From positions 1,785,158 to 1,849,157 of the forward strand of contig BROE01000007.1 of assembly GCA_036571765.1 (NCBI GenBank): a DNA stretch of 64,000 nt, written 5' to 3'. The notes under the pieces were generated by a model that saw nothing but the letters and a program-made list of their open reading frames with translations, searched no databases and was not told the origin of the DNA. The translations under genes and the position numbers were made by a program. Source of the stretch: Plecoglossus altivelis. Taxonomy: Eukaryota; Chordata; Actinopteri; Osmeriformes; Plecoglossidae. Of the stretch, positions 23,328 through 34,920 are shown in pieces (the first letter of the stretch is position 1; each line of letters begins with the position of its first letter).

Positions 23328-26300
23328 CTGCAGAGAGTACATTTCACATACATGGAAGGAGAGGGGATTAGCCATAGATTGCCACCCTGTGTACCGCAGT
23401 ACCCCTCAAGTCCCTCCAGAGTCCAGTCAGACTGGAACACCAGGCCAGATCCTATAGTCCACCACTTCTGCTATCTGCCAGGCACAGCCGGGAATCAATT
23501 GGCCTGTGTATAGTCCCTTCGCACCAAACCCCCAAAGCCCTCACCTGGGAGTGTCTCAGCCATAGCTTCCCAGTGTTCTGTATCAGGATCTGTTAGAAGT
23601 GAGACATGGCCTGCTTCCTGTGTTATCTCAGGCTGCAGTGGTGAGGGTGTGGCTGAAGAACCCGCCTGTTCATCCGCCTGCCCGCCCGCCTGCCTGCCTG
23701 CTTGTGTGTGGGCTCTCTGTCTATAACCGGACGAACGGGGGTATTGCTCTGGAAGCTGGGGTGGTGAAAGCTCTTTTGTCACAATTCGAACACTGGCCTC
23801 ATACACCAGAGCACAATGAGACTGTTCACAGTTTAGCCTTAACAAGGAGCAGAGCGATGGAGGGAGAAAGAGGAGAGAAGAGAGAATAAGAGATGGAATT
23901 GGGCTTGAAAGAGGAGGAGGCAGGAGCCCATAGTTTCTGACTAGATTCTATTTTTCTAGACAGAAGTTCTGAATTAATAACTAGGCATAATTGTCTGACC
24001 ATCATCATTTGTTAGAACGGAATTAACAAAGTCCCGAAGATCTGTGCAGGAGCATACCTCAGCTCAGACTGTCAGCCATTTGAATGTAGAAAAGCTCTTC
24101 ACTGATTAAACATATATCTTCCTAATATTGATCAAACATCAGTCAACTGCCACAAGGCCCAGTGACAAGCACACTTGCCCAATCATGAACTGCTGCTAAA
24201 AAGGGAACTGAGAAGTGTTCCTTATGTCAATAGTACCCTCTAGTGGACATTTATTCCATGTTAACCAGGAAGTGTTAGAAGTCTGAAAGTTCCGGTGTAC
24301 GGGTCACATACCTTCAAATATATGGGATTAATGGCATTTCTCTAAAGCTTTATCTGGAAAAAACAGCTATTCCCTTTTTAGGTCCATTAGCTTCCCTGGG
24401 TCTTAACTAAAACTACATATCCCCAGATTCAATTAACGGAGTGAATCCATGCATTAAATCATTATCTGACATTCATAGGTCCTTAATGAGCAGTATCCCA
24501 CCCCTTTATCATGAACCATCAAATGGTGTGCTGGTGTAACTGAGTTCGCAGGACAAATACATGTTTGCTGACTTGTTTGTGGGGGGTCATAAACATTGTT
24601 ATGGAAACATTACAACAATGCACATGCAACTCAGTGCCCTGAATAGCAGATCAAGACAGAAGAGTGAGCCACTCCCTACACAAAACGGATATTTGTTTGT
24701 ATTTCTTCTGTAAAACAAAATGTGTATACATGAAGGGGGATAGTGTAGTAGACAGAGGAGGTAGTGTCATTCATAATTTACCTTTTTGAACAGTTCAACT
24801 CTCTGTCTGTTAGTCTGGGAAGTCACCCTCCTGTTCTCCTCCTCCTTTTTCCTCCTTACTTCTGGAAGGTTATTATAATTCCTGTCAGTAAACCAAGACA
24901 TTAGTCAGGTGGGCTGAAGGCCAAATAGTGTGACAGAAATTCTTCAAAAATGATCAATATAAAAACATATACAAATCTTTGTCAACATTTAACACTCCCT
25001 TTCAGTTCCTGGGATGGAAAACAGTTTCATTTATATTTCACTAGATTGAACTGACAAACATCAGAATGGAATTGGTGGCATTTAAACAAAAAGCAGTCCC
25101 TATCTATAATAAAGATGACCAGGGCCTTGTCCCTGAGAGAGAGGACAGATGTGAAGTGAAAGCATGTACAACCAAAGATTAAGATAGAACTTACCGCTTG
25201 GATCTAAGGTGCATCTCTTTCCCAGTAATGACTCTGTCTCTGGGTCTGAAAAGGTTGTCTAGGAAACGCACACACATACACACAAACCTCCTTCCAATCA
25301 CAATGTACAATCCCATATCAGAAAAGGTTGGGACAGTATGGAAAACTACTAAAAGTACACTTGTGATTTCTAAGTGTACTTGTATTTTATTGCAGACAAT
25401 ACAGCAGCACGTTATTTAATGTGTCCCTGTTCATTAGTGGGGGGGTTTCAAAAAAGCTAAATTCCTATTTCAGTTCGAGCAACACATCAAAACAAGTTGG
25501 AACAGTAAAGCATTTACCATTTTGTAATGTTGCCATTCCTTTTCACAACACTTCAGACCTTTAGGGACTGAAGACACCAAGTGATGAAATATTTCAGGTG
25601 CAATATTGTCCCATTTTTGCTGCAAACAAGTCTTAAGGTGGGCAACAGTATGGGGTCTTCGTTGTTGCATTTTGCGCTTCAAGATGCGCCACACATTCTC
25701 TATTAGAGACAGGTCGGGACTGCAGGCAGGCCAGTCAAGTACCTGTATCCTCTTCCTCTGCAGTCAGGACTTTAAAGTGTGCAGAATATGGTTTTGCACT
25801 ATCTTGTTGAAATGTGCATGCACGTCTCTGGAAAAGATGTCTTCTTGAAGGCAGAATGTTGTGCTCCAATATCTTTATGTACGTTTCAGCATTAATTGTG
25901 CCTTCACAGAAGTGCAAGTTACCTTTGACATTCAATGATAGACCCTGGCTTTTGGACTTGCTGGTAACAGTCTGGTTGAACCTTTTCTTCTTTAGTCCGG
26001 AGCACACGGCGTCCATTTCCCCCCCAAAATACCAGAAATACTGATTTATCTGACCACAGTACACGTTTCCACTGTGTGATGGTCCATCCAAGATGCCGCC
26101 GAGCCCAGAGAAGTCGACAGTGCTTCTGGACACTCAACATATCCTTTTGGCACAGTACAGTTTTAACTGGCATTTGTGGATGTAACTACGTATTGTGGTA
26201 CTTGACAAAGGTCTTCCAAAGTAGTCCTGACCCCACGTGGTGATATCACTTATAGATGAATGACAATTTCTGACGCATTGGAGATCCCGGTTGTTCAGCT

Positions 26301-27523
26301 TAGGCTTGCGCCCTTGTCCTTTACGTAATGAAATTCCTCCACATTCCCTGAATCCTTTAATTATGTTAGGCACTGTTGAAGGTGAAATAAGCAAATATCT
26401 TCCTATCTTTCTTTGAGGAACATTGTTTTTAAACATTTCAATAATCTTTGTCATGTATTTGTTGGCAAACTGGCGATCCTCGGCCCACCTTTGCTCCTAT
26501 AGGACTAGACCTTTCTTGGAGGCTGCTTTTGTACCAAATCATAATTAAAATTACCTGTCGAAATCACCTGTTTAAAATCACATCATTATTTAACCAATTT
26601 ACTTGATTACAGCCCCAAATTGCTCCTGTCCCAACCATTTTGGAATGTGTTGCACGTCTGAATGGCAGGAAAGGATGTACTTTACAAATTAAATTAAGTT
26701 GACCAGACAAAACATTAAATATTTTGTGTTCTCATTGTCTGCAATGAAATAGAAGTCAAAGAAAATTTAGAAATCACTACTTTCTTTTTTTTATTGGGGT
26801 TGTACAAATTCACTCTCACTTTTCTCAAAGACTCTCATCAAAGAAATCTCACTTTACCAACACGGCTCAACAACAAAGTCAACTCAACCATGAAAATACA
26901 CTGGCTTGAAACCAGGCACCAGTTTCTTGCATCCATTCTTTACTATCTCATGTTTGTATGTAAAATCGATGAGCCTAAACGTTTTCAGATTAGTGTTAAT
27001 TATTTCCAGCAGGGGGCAGTCAATGCCATAAAATCCGATATACTGACGCCGTACATTTTCCATTAAACCTCATACTCTGCTGGGAAATCCGTTCATCAGA
27101 TAGAACACTGTGTAGAGACAGATAAACAACTCATCACATCTGAAGGTCACTACAATATTTCTGCGCGATAGAGATGCCAGTCATTCTGAAGGTTACATAT
27201 TTCTCAATAGCCGGATAGATCTGTAAGTGAAAGTCTGCAAGTGCAACAACTGTGGCTAGACATCTCATTTCTATTGTGTCACATACAGCAGGCGTTGTGT
27301 TTGTAAAATGTGCATAGAGTTCAATGTGTGTGTGACTGTGTTTGTGTCCATGGGTTTGGCGTACTGCCATCACAGCTGCAAAGGGACAATGGTTGTCACA
27401 GAGAGAAAGAGAGAGACAGACAGAGAACGATAAAGAGCTACACTGCAGAGAGAGATGGAGAAAGGTGCATGTGAAATAGAGTTAGAGAGAGAGACAGAGA
27501 GAGAGAGACAGAGAGAGAGAGAC

Positions 27524-27569
<46 letters not shown>

Positions 27570-30500
27570 ATGGGTTACCACTCTGAGGATTTGGCCTGGT
27601 GCAGTGTCCTCTCTTTTGCCTGTGCGCATTCTCTGGCTGTGGGTCTGAAGAGTCCTGGAGCTCCCTCCTCTCCAGGGCTCGTCTCCCTAGCTCCCTCAGC
27701 CTTGCCTGGGAGCGACTGATGAAGTCAGGTCTCGACAGCTCCAGAGCCTCCTGCCAGGAGCCCAAACGTTAGCCCAATGAGACAACGCAACAGCCCTCGG
27801 CCAGGGACAGACCGCTGCAGAACCCAACAGCCACGGATGGACACATTGCCTCACTCTTTCATGTGGTGGAGACAAATTCATTATTGAGTTTCATAAACTC
27901 TGACACTTTCTGGGGAACTTACCCGGAGAGAAGGTGCTTTGGCTGGGCTGTTTATAGGAGGGATCTGAGCTATGAACTCAGTGTGAGCTGTGTCAAGGGG
28001 CGAAGGGATTGGATGAACACCAGTATCTTGTTGGACCAGGTTATGAATGGGTCTCTGGTTTTCACAGGTAGCTACATTGCTCACTGTGGAAATAACGGAA
28101 ACAACAAGTTAATTAGTCACAATTGTCCCATCAGTGCTCCTGAATGTACATCAATGCCTCACCTCTGTCATGTCCCTTAACCTATAACTTCTAATAAAAA
28201 CCCTAGAAACACAAAGTAACCCCTTTACCCTCGCATTCACTTCTGACATTACTTCACACTTGTGACATTTGGAAAGTTCTCTGTTTTTGGTTAATTGTCT
28301 CAAAGATCCATACTTGATGGATGAGTAATAAGAAACTTATTACCTACTAGCTAAGAAAGGGTACTAATACCGCATATATTTCCCAAGGGCGACGATGTTG
28401 GTTCCTTTGCAGAAATGCCATTTGGCGTTGTGTTCTTGCTCAGTTGTCTTTGGAGTTTTATATTGGCTATGATGGCGGCAGCATTGAGGGCAAGGATGTG
28501 CTCTGGAGACTGCTGTGACCTGGGTTCTGAGACAGTGACAACGTTTGTGACACACTATGGACTGGGCAAGTTGAGAACACAAATAAGCTTTTGTGGGAAA
28601 GGATGAGTCCATAGAGATTACAAACAACAGAAGGAAATATGAAATCAACAACATGATAGGGATTAGGTGGATGTCATCTTTTGAGGGGGAGAACCTGCTG
28701 TACAAGACACGATGACTGACATATTTGATGCTGTCCTACATCTCTTCTTACCCAACAGTGACTGAGCGACTCCTCATGATGACAACAGGATGACTAAACA
28801 ACATGCTAACCATCTGGAAACTTCAGCTGAGAAACCCAGTTCATCTGCCACCTTTTGCAACTTGCCCAATATCAAATATTTACTTTAGATAATGTGCCCA
28901 GCAGCTTTAGTAACTAAATGACTGCTGTAATAAGCGCGATTAAAGCTTAACTCAGAATGCACAGCAGCGACATCATGAATAAGCAAACATAAACACAGCA
29001 GATAATTCTTCTGTCCTATAACTTATTCAAGATCATAGATTGCTTTTGTAACTTCTGGATGTTTTGAAATTCATCATAGTTTAATCCAACTTTCCAACGG
29101 CAATTGAGGACTTGCACTTAAAAATAGGTATTGTTCAATAGATTTATCGCTAGGAGGGAAGGAGAGAAGAGATTTTTTCAGTGAGTTCCCTCTACATTTA
29201 TAGCTGCTCTTGATTCTCCTGGAAGCCCTGATGTTGCCTGGGAAAGCTGTCTGGGAATAGATTATGCATGCAAAACGATGCGTGGGAAAATGAAAGAAGG
29301 TGAAAAAGAGAGTTGGGGTGGAGGAGAGAAAGAGAGAGAGAGGAAGCAAGAGAGTGAGAGAATATGTGGGCGACGGCCCCTGCTTCTAGTTGGTGTTATT
29401 TGACAATGAGCTGCCAAAGCAGATATTCAATCAAAGGCCCTGGTGAAGAGAAAGGAGTATTCCCAATCCAACACAATAATACCTATCAATTATACATCAA
29501 ACGTGAAAAACCTAATGAAACCCATGTTCAGTGCCAGCAATCAGAAGTATTCAGGAAGATACCTGTAAAGCTACGAACGTACGCACACACACACAGACAG
29601 AAATATCTTTGAAGAGATACTGTACACTCCTCTTGACGATCAGAGAAAGTGGTGTTTGTGTGTTGACAGTAGACTCTACTGTACCTGGGGCCTGGATGAG
29701 GGTGAGTGGAGGAGGTTGGCTTCTTACTTCTGTCTGTAGTTGCTGTGGAGCTTTTGCTGTCTCTGCCATCATCGGGAATCCAAATGCAGCAGGTGTGTCC
29801 GGTCCATTTGTAGTGTCTTTGACAGTGTCGACACGCATCTCTCCAGGAAGATCCATGATCCATTTCCTGGGAGGAGCTTGTGTGCCAATCATCACTGGGC
29901 TGGGTTCACTGTGTCCAAAGCTGCCGGCGTAGCAGCTTACAGGTCTCCTAGGCTTCACTGACCTCTCCCTGTTCCCCTTCTCTGTGGACATGTCACTGGT
30001 GGAGGAGCCGCTGACATACACACACAGGGTAGACCTGTGGAGGGTGGATCCACTCTCTGGCTCTCTTGAGGAAACAGTAGTGGTCCTGTTTGGGCTTAAA
30101 GAAGAGTTTGTACTTTCTGGAAAACGTTCTAGATGTTTATAAAAAGGTGTGTCATCATGGTCTGGAGACTCTAACGCGCCTTGTTGCCAGAGGCTGTTTT
30201 CCCTGTACACCCCCTCTGTGTAACTGTGCCTGTACTCAGCCTGCCTCCTCCCCAACCCCCTCTGGCCAGCAGAGTAGCTCTCCCTGTGCTCAGTCACCTT
30301 AATGATGGTGGCCTTCCTCCTTCGCACCACCACATCGCAGCTGTGGTCTGTCTGAGGCTCGCAAGACACAGGGGTTCTAGGGCCCGGGGGACCGTTCAGA
30401 AGAACGACAGAGGAGCACGGGTTCATCCTCTGCTCTGCCACCTTTACTATGCCGGCCTTCCTTCTGAGGGTGGTATGGTCAGGTGACTGAGGCTCCGAGG

Positions 30501-33500
30501 GATAGGAGACCTGAGGACGAGATGAGGCAAAGGGGAAGCTGGGCTGCTCACCAGGGCTGGAGGGGCGACTGGACCCAGGAAGACTGGATGTCCTGGTCAC
30601 CTTCCTGGAGGAGATGGTAATGGAGGAGAAGCTGGCAGTCTTCGGGACAACAGCTGTCCCAGTGGCAGGAGTCTGCGTGTGAGAGAGTGTGTGAGGGTTG
30701 AGGAGGCTCACTGCTCTGTGAGGAGGAACAGTTGCACCACACGATTCTCCACTTGTCGTTCTGTGCTGAGGCCTTTTGCTATGGGACTCTGATTCAGTCC
30801 GGCAGTGATGGTCGTTCGGCTGAGTCCCTCCACTAATAGGTGATGTCCTATTAATGGTCCAACCCCTCCTTAAACCTTGCCAACTAAGCAGCCTGTTCCC
30901 TTCTGTTGGGGCGTGGCATCCCTTGTCAGATACCTGTGTGGGAAGAGATGACAAGAGACAGTATTAAATAGTACAAAAATACACTTTAATACACCTCAAT
31001 ACTTAACTATTACTTGACAACTATTTTTCTTGTAATAGTTCTCACTAGTGTCAACATCTTGCTTTATGACCAATCGCTTCAGCAGTGACTCGGCCATGTT
31101 GTCCTTCAATACTGCCTGTGTGTTCTCTTGTCACATGACTGTCTCTCTGCACAATGCAGTCACGCCTCACTAGCAAGCAGCAGCAGCGGTTTTAGCCTCC
31201 ACAGCCAGCACACAGCGTGACTTAAAACTTCAAACCTTCCTCTGAATATCAACGAGACAGCGTATAGAATATCTAGTCTGTAGATGGGAGGTGGAGACCA
31301 GTAGCATGAGCTTATAGTGATTTTTACAGGTTATCGGGTAGAAACAGTCAAATGTACACAGTATCTTCAGTGTCTCTGCTGTTACAAGGTTCATACCACA
31401 GCACACACAGGCAGGATAAGCAGCCATGGGAGCTTGTGAGCTTTGCTTTCTGACCAAATCTAAAATGAATGCTCCAATGTATGGTACTAACATGGATAGG
31501 CAAATTAAGTATCAAATAGTAACAAGTCTTAATTAAATGTAAAAAATAAATTACTCAAATATAGACATCTAACAAGCTAATTTATTATTACAACTGTGCT
31601 TGTTGCCTGCTTCTGAAGTTCACGTTAAAAACAGCAAACTATCATGTCACAATGTAATTTACCTGTTGATCAGTGTGAGACTCTTGATCTGGGAGACACC
31701 ATGTCCTCACGCTCAAGGGATTTGGTCTTGCTTGACTCTTCTCTTCTGCACTGTCTGTGTATATAGAAAAACAAAAACCTGCAGCTTGTCTTAGGACAGA
31801 CACACACAAATGTGCACTCCCACAAACTCAAGAGCACACATTCCTATTTCCGTGTGGAGTGTTGACTTTGTCAGTAACTGATGTTGGCACAGGGGAAGGA
31901 TTCTCCCAGCAGACAGGGCCACTCCAAGAGCACTCATGGGAACACAGACGTTTTCTTTGCCTGTCTACTGGTTGTCAGTCTTTCTGTCTTTCTGTTTTTC
32001 TGTCTTTCTGTATTTCTGTCTGTCTGTCAATCTGTCTGTCTGTCTTTCTGTCTTTCTGTCTGTCAATTAATCCTGATAAATCACTAAATGTGAAATTCCC
32101 AGGCAGCCTACAAAACGTGCTTTTACAGTTACCATGGTGATATGCAGTCAAGTTGGGGGTAACACTTGTAGACTTGTGCAAAAAGAATCTGACACACTGG
32201 CAGAAACTGCTTGGTACAGTTTTATGTTGAGGGCATATCGCTGGATGAGATTAATTCTAGGTCACAACGTAAAATGTCTGAACCCTGATCTACTAACAAG
32301 AAACCGCTGAAGGAAGGCAGTTGACATGAGATTTAAACCAATTCAAATGAACGAATTCCTGATCTACTGATCATGGTTAACATGAAAGAAATCTCATACT
32401 AGAAAGTAGGTTAACAACTAATCTGTATTTTCTATATTAGCCATCAAATATTCTGTAAGATCTCCTGAAGTGCTTTGTTTACCACAAAAAAGCACTAGTT
32501 TGGTGATGACTGTGACTAAAACCTGAAATACCAAATTTCCTAGCTGACTTAAATAATATAGTGATTTATCTTTCAACAGTCTTCGATTTGTTTTCACATC
32601 ACAGAGCCCAGTCACATGTGAGTATAACTGAACCCTAACACTCTCCAAGGAAATGCTCAGTAGGCCTCTTATCATCTCGTAAAACTCTCCTGACCCCAAG
32701 GACTAATGTTGTTAGACATGCCCAATGGAGCAGGTACAATCATGCGATACAATTGCTATACAATTTACTCTGGGCTAAGACTTGGATTCAGTTTTTGAAA
32801 ATCCCTCTCCTGTTCTGTTGAGTTCTAGATTGCTATCATTTGGGTTTGTAGCCAAATCTCTGCCATGATAATCAATGTGTGAACAAGAAGTGAGGTTGAA
32901 AGGAGCAGGATTGAAATACTTGGGAGAAAAGAGGCCTGTTGTCAAAGATTAGCTTCGAAGGACTTCTCTCTCATTCACCCAGAAATCCTCATCTCTCCTT
33001 CTGTTATGCTTTTAATCTCGTAGTGCCAATATCTGCTAAACATCATTCTCTCTGATATTAAAGCGGATGGAATGGGCTCCATTTGAAATGCAAAGTGTTT
33101 TAAGAGGGAATACCTCTTAACACCTTAACACCTCTGGAATGAGGTAAAGGCCATTGCAACACATTGGCAAGTCCGTTGTAAAGTGAACCCCCAAACCATC
33201 TCTACACATAGCGACTTGAGTTGTTTTTGTGAAGTGTGTTGTTTCTTGGCAAAAGGAAGCAGGTTGGTAGGGTTTGTGCTTAGCTGAACCTCACGTACCC
33301 ATGTGTCTGAAGCCATTCTCTTTGCCAGGAGTCTTCAGGAAGGTTGGTGTGATGGGTTGTTTTAATTTCAACTGGATAAATGGACCAAATGGAAAGCAGG
33401 GAAATGATACGTTACTCCAAGGAAATAACCTTAACATAAAAAGGATTGCTATTTCCCCCCCACCCACACGCACACACTGCCCCCTGAAAATGTCCCACCT

Positions 33501-34920
33501 TTGTGTACACAAAATGTTTTGAAATTCAAAAGAATTTCAGATCAACTTGCAAATGAGCATCAAAGTACAACTAAGGTCCATGACATAGGTCACATAGGGT
33601 ATTTCCCATGAGACAAGGACTAATGAGGTATGTATATACTGTTGGGCCCCACTGCCGAGAATTCTCGACTTGTGATAAGAAGTTAATTTAAAAGCTGTAT
33701 TTCAGCGCTGCTTTTGGTAAAAAAGACGCAACTGAATTTGCTCTTGATTTGGGCACAAACCATCAAAGAGCTGTGTCGGGCATTGCTCCACATGGATCGT
33801 AAGCCTGTTGTGAAGGAGATTCTGCAGAGTAAGCCCTTTTTGTGCTAGAGCCAGGCCTCCGCCACGGGTATCTGAGAGTGGACTACTAATGGCTCTCAGT
33901 GGTCTCTTTGTTAGTGGTCTCTTTCCATGGCATCATTCACCATCACCTCCGTCACTCTGAATTTTACCATGAGGTCCCAAGCTCTGCTTCTATCTCCTTA
34001 CTCTCTCTTTCTAACATCAAAATCAGAAATGCTGAGCAGATTCTAGTGTCAATGTTGTAATTCAGACTTTTATTTTCCATGGATGCTTCTGCACATGAAA
34101 AACCTAGACTGCTTGAGTGGCATAGCTTACACCCCCCCCCCATTTTTATTCAAACTTGAATTATGTTTGAGATATTTCATTCAGCCATTCATTTGTTCAC
34201 AGGCCATTCTATGACAGTAATATTCAGCTGCACCCAAATTAATTGCACCAGCAAGATAAACATATGTTCTCAACACATTCTACAGGTCCTAACAGCCTTG
34301 GAAGCAGCTGGTCTTACCTGGCTGACAGGGTTCTCAAGGTAAGAGTTTTGGCAAGGAGAATCTGCCACTGTGACGTTCCTTTGGATTGGCAGCCAGCCTA
34401 TTCTAACTGGGGCGAGAGAGCTGAGTTTGGCCTGCTCTTTCCCAGGGGCCTGCTTGATAGAAGCTCTTTCCCAACTCCCTCGACGCTCTGGTTTGTGGAA
34501 CAGTTCATCTTTGAGGGAACCCTGGCTGCCTGCTGGTGATATATTACCCATGCTGGGGATCCCACATGAAGAGAGATCCTCCCTGGTTATGAAGGGAAGA
34601 CCTTGGTGTGATGATTGTGGGAAAAATCCAACTTGCTGTGAGGAAAGGCTCAGCAGGGATACATTTTTGTTGTCAAAAGGTCCCATTTGATCGCAAGCCG
34701 GGCCTCCAGAATGGCCGCGCTGCATCCTCTCCAGCTGCTGTATCCAAACGTCCTTCTGGCCTCCCTCAATGGCGCTCTTGGGCCTGGGGACGTGCTGTGT
34801 CAGGGTGGTACAAGGGACCACCTCCACCTCAGACTTTAGGCCCTCCCAGTAGGTCTCATCCCCTGAGCTCCTCCAGCCAGGAGCTCTGCGCAGGTGGCCA
34901 GCTGGCCGTCGGACAGCCAT
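23289..34920 (-). CDS. C10orf90: C10orf90 (FATS) homologue, complete coding span
   Basis: Six coding exons on the minus strand join with matching phases: 34318-34920 (201 codons), 29728-30933 (402 codons), 27579-27750, 25195-25258, 24782-24881 and 23289-23327, giving about 727 residues. The last four together form an ALMS motif: EALELSRPDFISRSQARLRE, then DNLFRPRDRVITGKEM, then NYNNLPEVRRKKEEENRR, then the C-terminal KLLDQILQRSND. Outside ALMS1 this motif is known in few proteins. The product length, the serine-rich body with an FSSITISSRKV segment, and the position beside dock1 point to C10orf90. The human protein (699 residues) is reported as an unusual ubiquitin ligase acting on p53 and stabilising p21, and ALMS motifs are linked to centrosomes; function in fish is inferred. 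A possible cassette exon lies at 31663-31740. The 5' UTR exon was not found. Confidence 0.85.
23328..24781. other. C10orf90 last intron
   Basis: Intron of about 1.45 kb. It contains a CCTG/CCGCC-rich stretch (about 23660-23702) and, on the minus strand, an open frame at 23495-23845 that looks more coding-like than its surroundings (see findings). Confidence 0.6.
24782..24881 (-). CDS. C10orf90: C10orf90 ALMS-motif exon
   Basis: A 100-bp exon between acceptor TTTACTGACAG and donor GTAAAT. It completes an Arg codon with the previous exon (phase 2) and encodes NYNNLPEVRRKKEEENRR followed by VTSQTNRQRVELFKK, the basic helical core of the ALMS motif. Confidence 0.92.
25195..25258 (-). CDS. C10orf90: C10orf90 ALMS-motif exon
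   Basis: A 64-bp exon between acceptor GCGTTTCCTAG and perfect donor GTAAGT. With the split Asp codon it encodes DNLFRPRDRVITGKEM then HLRSK and two bases of Arg. DNLF.PR and GKEM are ALMS-family signatures. It lies only about 50 bp from the end of a Tc1 element. Confidence 0.9.
25306..26804 (-). mobile_element. Tc1/mariner transposon, inactivated, in C10orf90 intron
   Basis: An element of about 1.5 kb starts and ends at TA dinucleotides (25306-25307 and 26803-26804). Its terminal regions are imperfect inverted repeats sharing TACAAYCCC at the tip and, further in, GTGATTTCTAA and ATTGCAGACAAT. On the minus strand it encodes a Tc1 transposase broken into at least three frames. In order these are a helix-turn-helix part (26134-26454), the segment with LLWARRHLGWT and VLWSDKSVF (25919-26173), QQDSAKPYSAHF (within 25735-26133), and the C-terminal SPDLSLIENVW region (about 25690-25740). 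Frameshifts prevent an intact DDE transposase. The insertion sits between two ALMS exons without disturbing their splice sites. Confidence 0.9.
25470..26454 (-). pseudogene. Tc1 transposase pseudogene
   Basis: The broken transposase of the Tc1 copy described above. Frame changes near 26150 and 25700 separate the DNA-binding part, the catalytic core (an Asp in WSDKSVF, an Asp in QQDSAK, a Glu in SLIENVW) and the C-terminus. The catalytic residues themselves are still recognisable, so decay is moderate. Confidence 0.88.
27481..27566. repeat. (GA)n / (GACAGAGAGA)n microsatellite
   Basis: A GA-rich tract directly beyond the donor of the first ALMS exon on the minus strand (exon end 27579). The serine/leucine-rich frames across it are artefacts. 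Confidence 0.95.
27579..27750 (-). CDS. C10orf90: C10orf90 first ALMS-motif exon
   Basis: A 172-bp exon (57 codons plus one base) between acceptor CTCCTGGCAG and donor G|GTAACC. It opens with EALELSRPDFISRSQARLRE, the hallmark start of the ALMS motif. Only one AG lies between the upstream in-frame TAA and the motif, which fixes the acceptor. Its phase-0 start fits the phase-0 end of the large exon at 29728, and its phase-1 end joins the split Asp codon of the exon at 25258. Confidence 0.9.
27751..29727. other. C10orf90 intron before the ALMS motif
   Basis: Intron of about 2.0 kb on the minus strand. No additional exon, transposon or strong repeat was recognised, apart from a short GA-rich stretch near 29305-29350. 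A further small phase-0 exon cannot be excluded. Confidence 0.55.
29728..30933 (-). CDS. C10orf90: C10orf90 large central exon
   Basis: An uninterrupted 402-codon exon between acceptor TCCCACACAG and donor GTAAGA, with phase 0 at both ends. The product is Ser/Thr/Pro-rich and probably largely disordered. Recognisable segments are FSSITISSRKVTRTSSLPG (around residue 303 of the assembled protein) and two related basic motifs, LRRKAGIVKVAEQR and VRRRKATIIKVTEHR, about 48 residues apart. This is the longest open frame of the window that is not explained by a repeat. Confidence 0.9.
31663..31740 (-). CDS. C10orf90: Candidate C10orf90 cassette exon
   Basis: On the minus strand, a 26-codon open stretch (KSQARPNPLSVRTW then CLPDQESHTDQQ) ends at a good donor, CAG|GTAAAT. 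It can start at an AG (TGCAGAAGAG|AAG) with phase 0, so it would slot between the two large phase-0 exons and extend the protein to about 753 residues. The other two frames contain stops. The acceptor choice is ambiguous, since an upstream CAG gives another phase, and no homology was recognised. Confidence 0.3.
31978..32065. repeat. (TTTCTGTC)n / (TCTG)n repeat
   Basis: Irregular tandem TCTG and TTTCTGTC units. Open frames across it are repeat-driven. Confidence 0.9.
34318..34920 (-). CDS. C10orf90: C10orf90 first coding exon
   Basis: An ATG at 34918-34920 in good context (CAGAATGG) opens a 201-codon frame that ends at donor CAG|GTAAGA (intron from 34317 leftwards). It includes LAPVRIGWLPIQRNV, a segment I associate with C10orf90 proteins, and a PRPKSAIEGG stretch. 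Phase 0 at the 3' end matches the large exon at 29728-30933. A plausible acceptor (TTCTTTGTAG) about 20 bp upstream of the ATG suggests that a 5' UTR exon lies further right. Confidence 0.85.

Larger units (their letters stand above)
30934..34317. other. C10orf90 intron 1 of the coding region
   Basis: About 3.4 kb on the minus strand. It contains a candidate 78-bp cassette exon (31663-31740) and a TTTCTGTC repeat (about 31978-32065). No other supported feature was seen. Confidence 0.6.

Noticed and set aside
27370..27629. Ser-Leu repeat frames on the minus strand
   Set aside because: The part beyond the donor at 27578 is a GA microsatellite; only the ALMS part upstream is coding.
29531..30486. 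Plus-strand open frames opposite the large C10orf90 exon
   Set aside because: Antisense shadows without splice signals or recognisable products.
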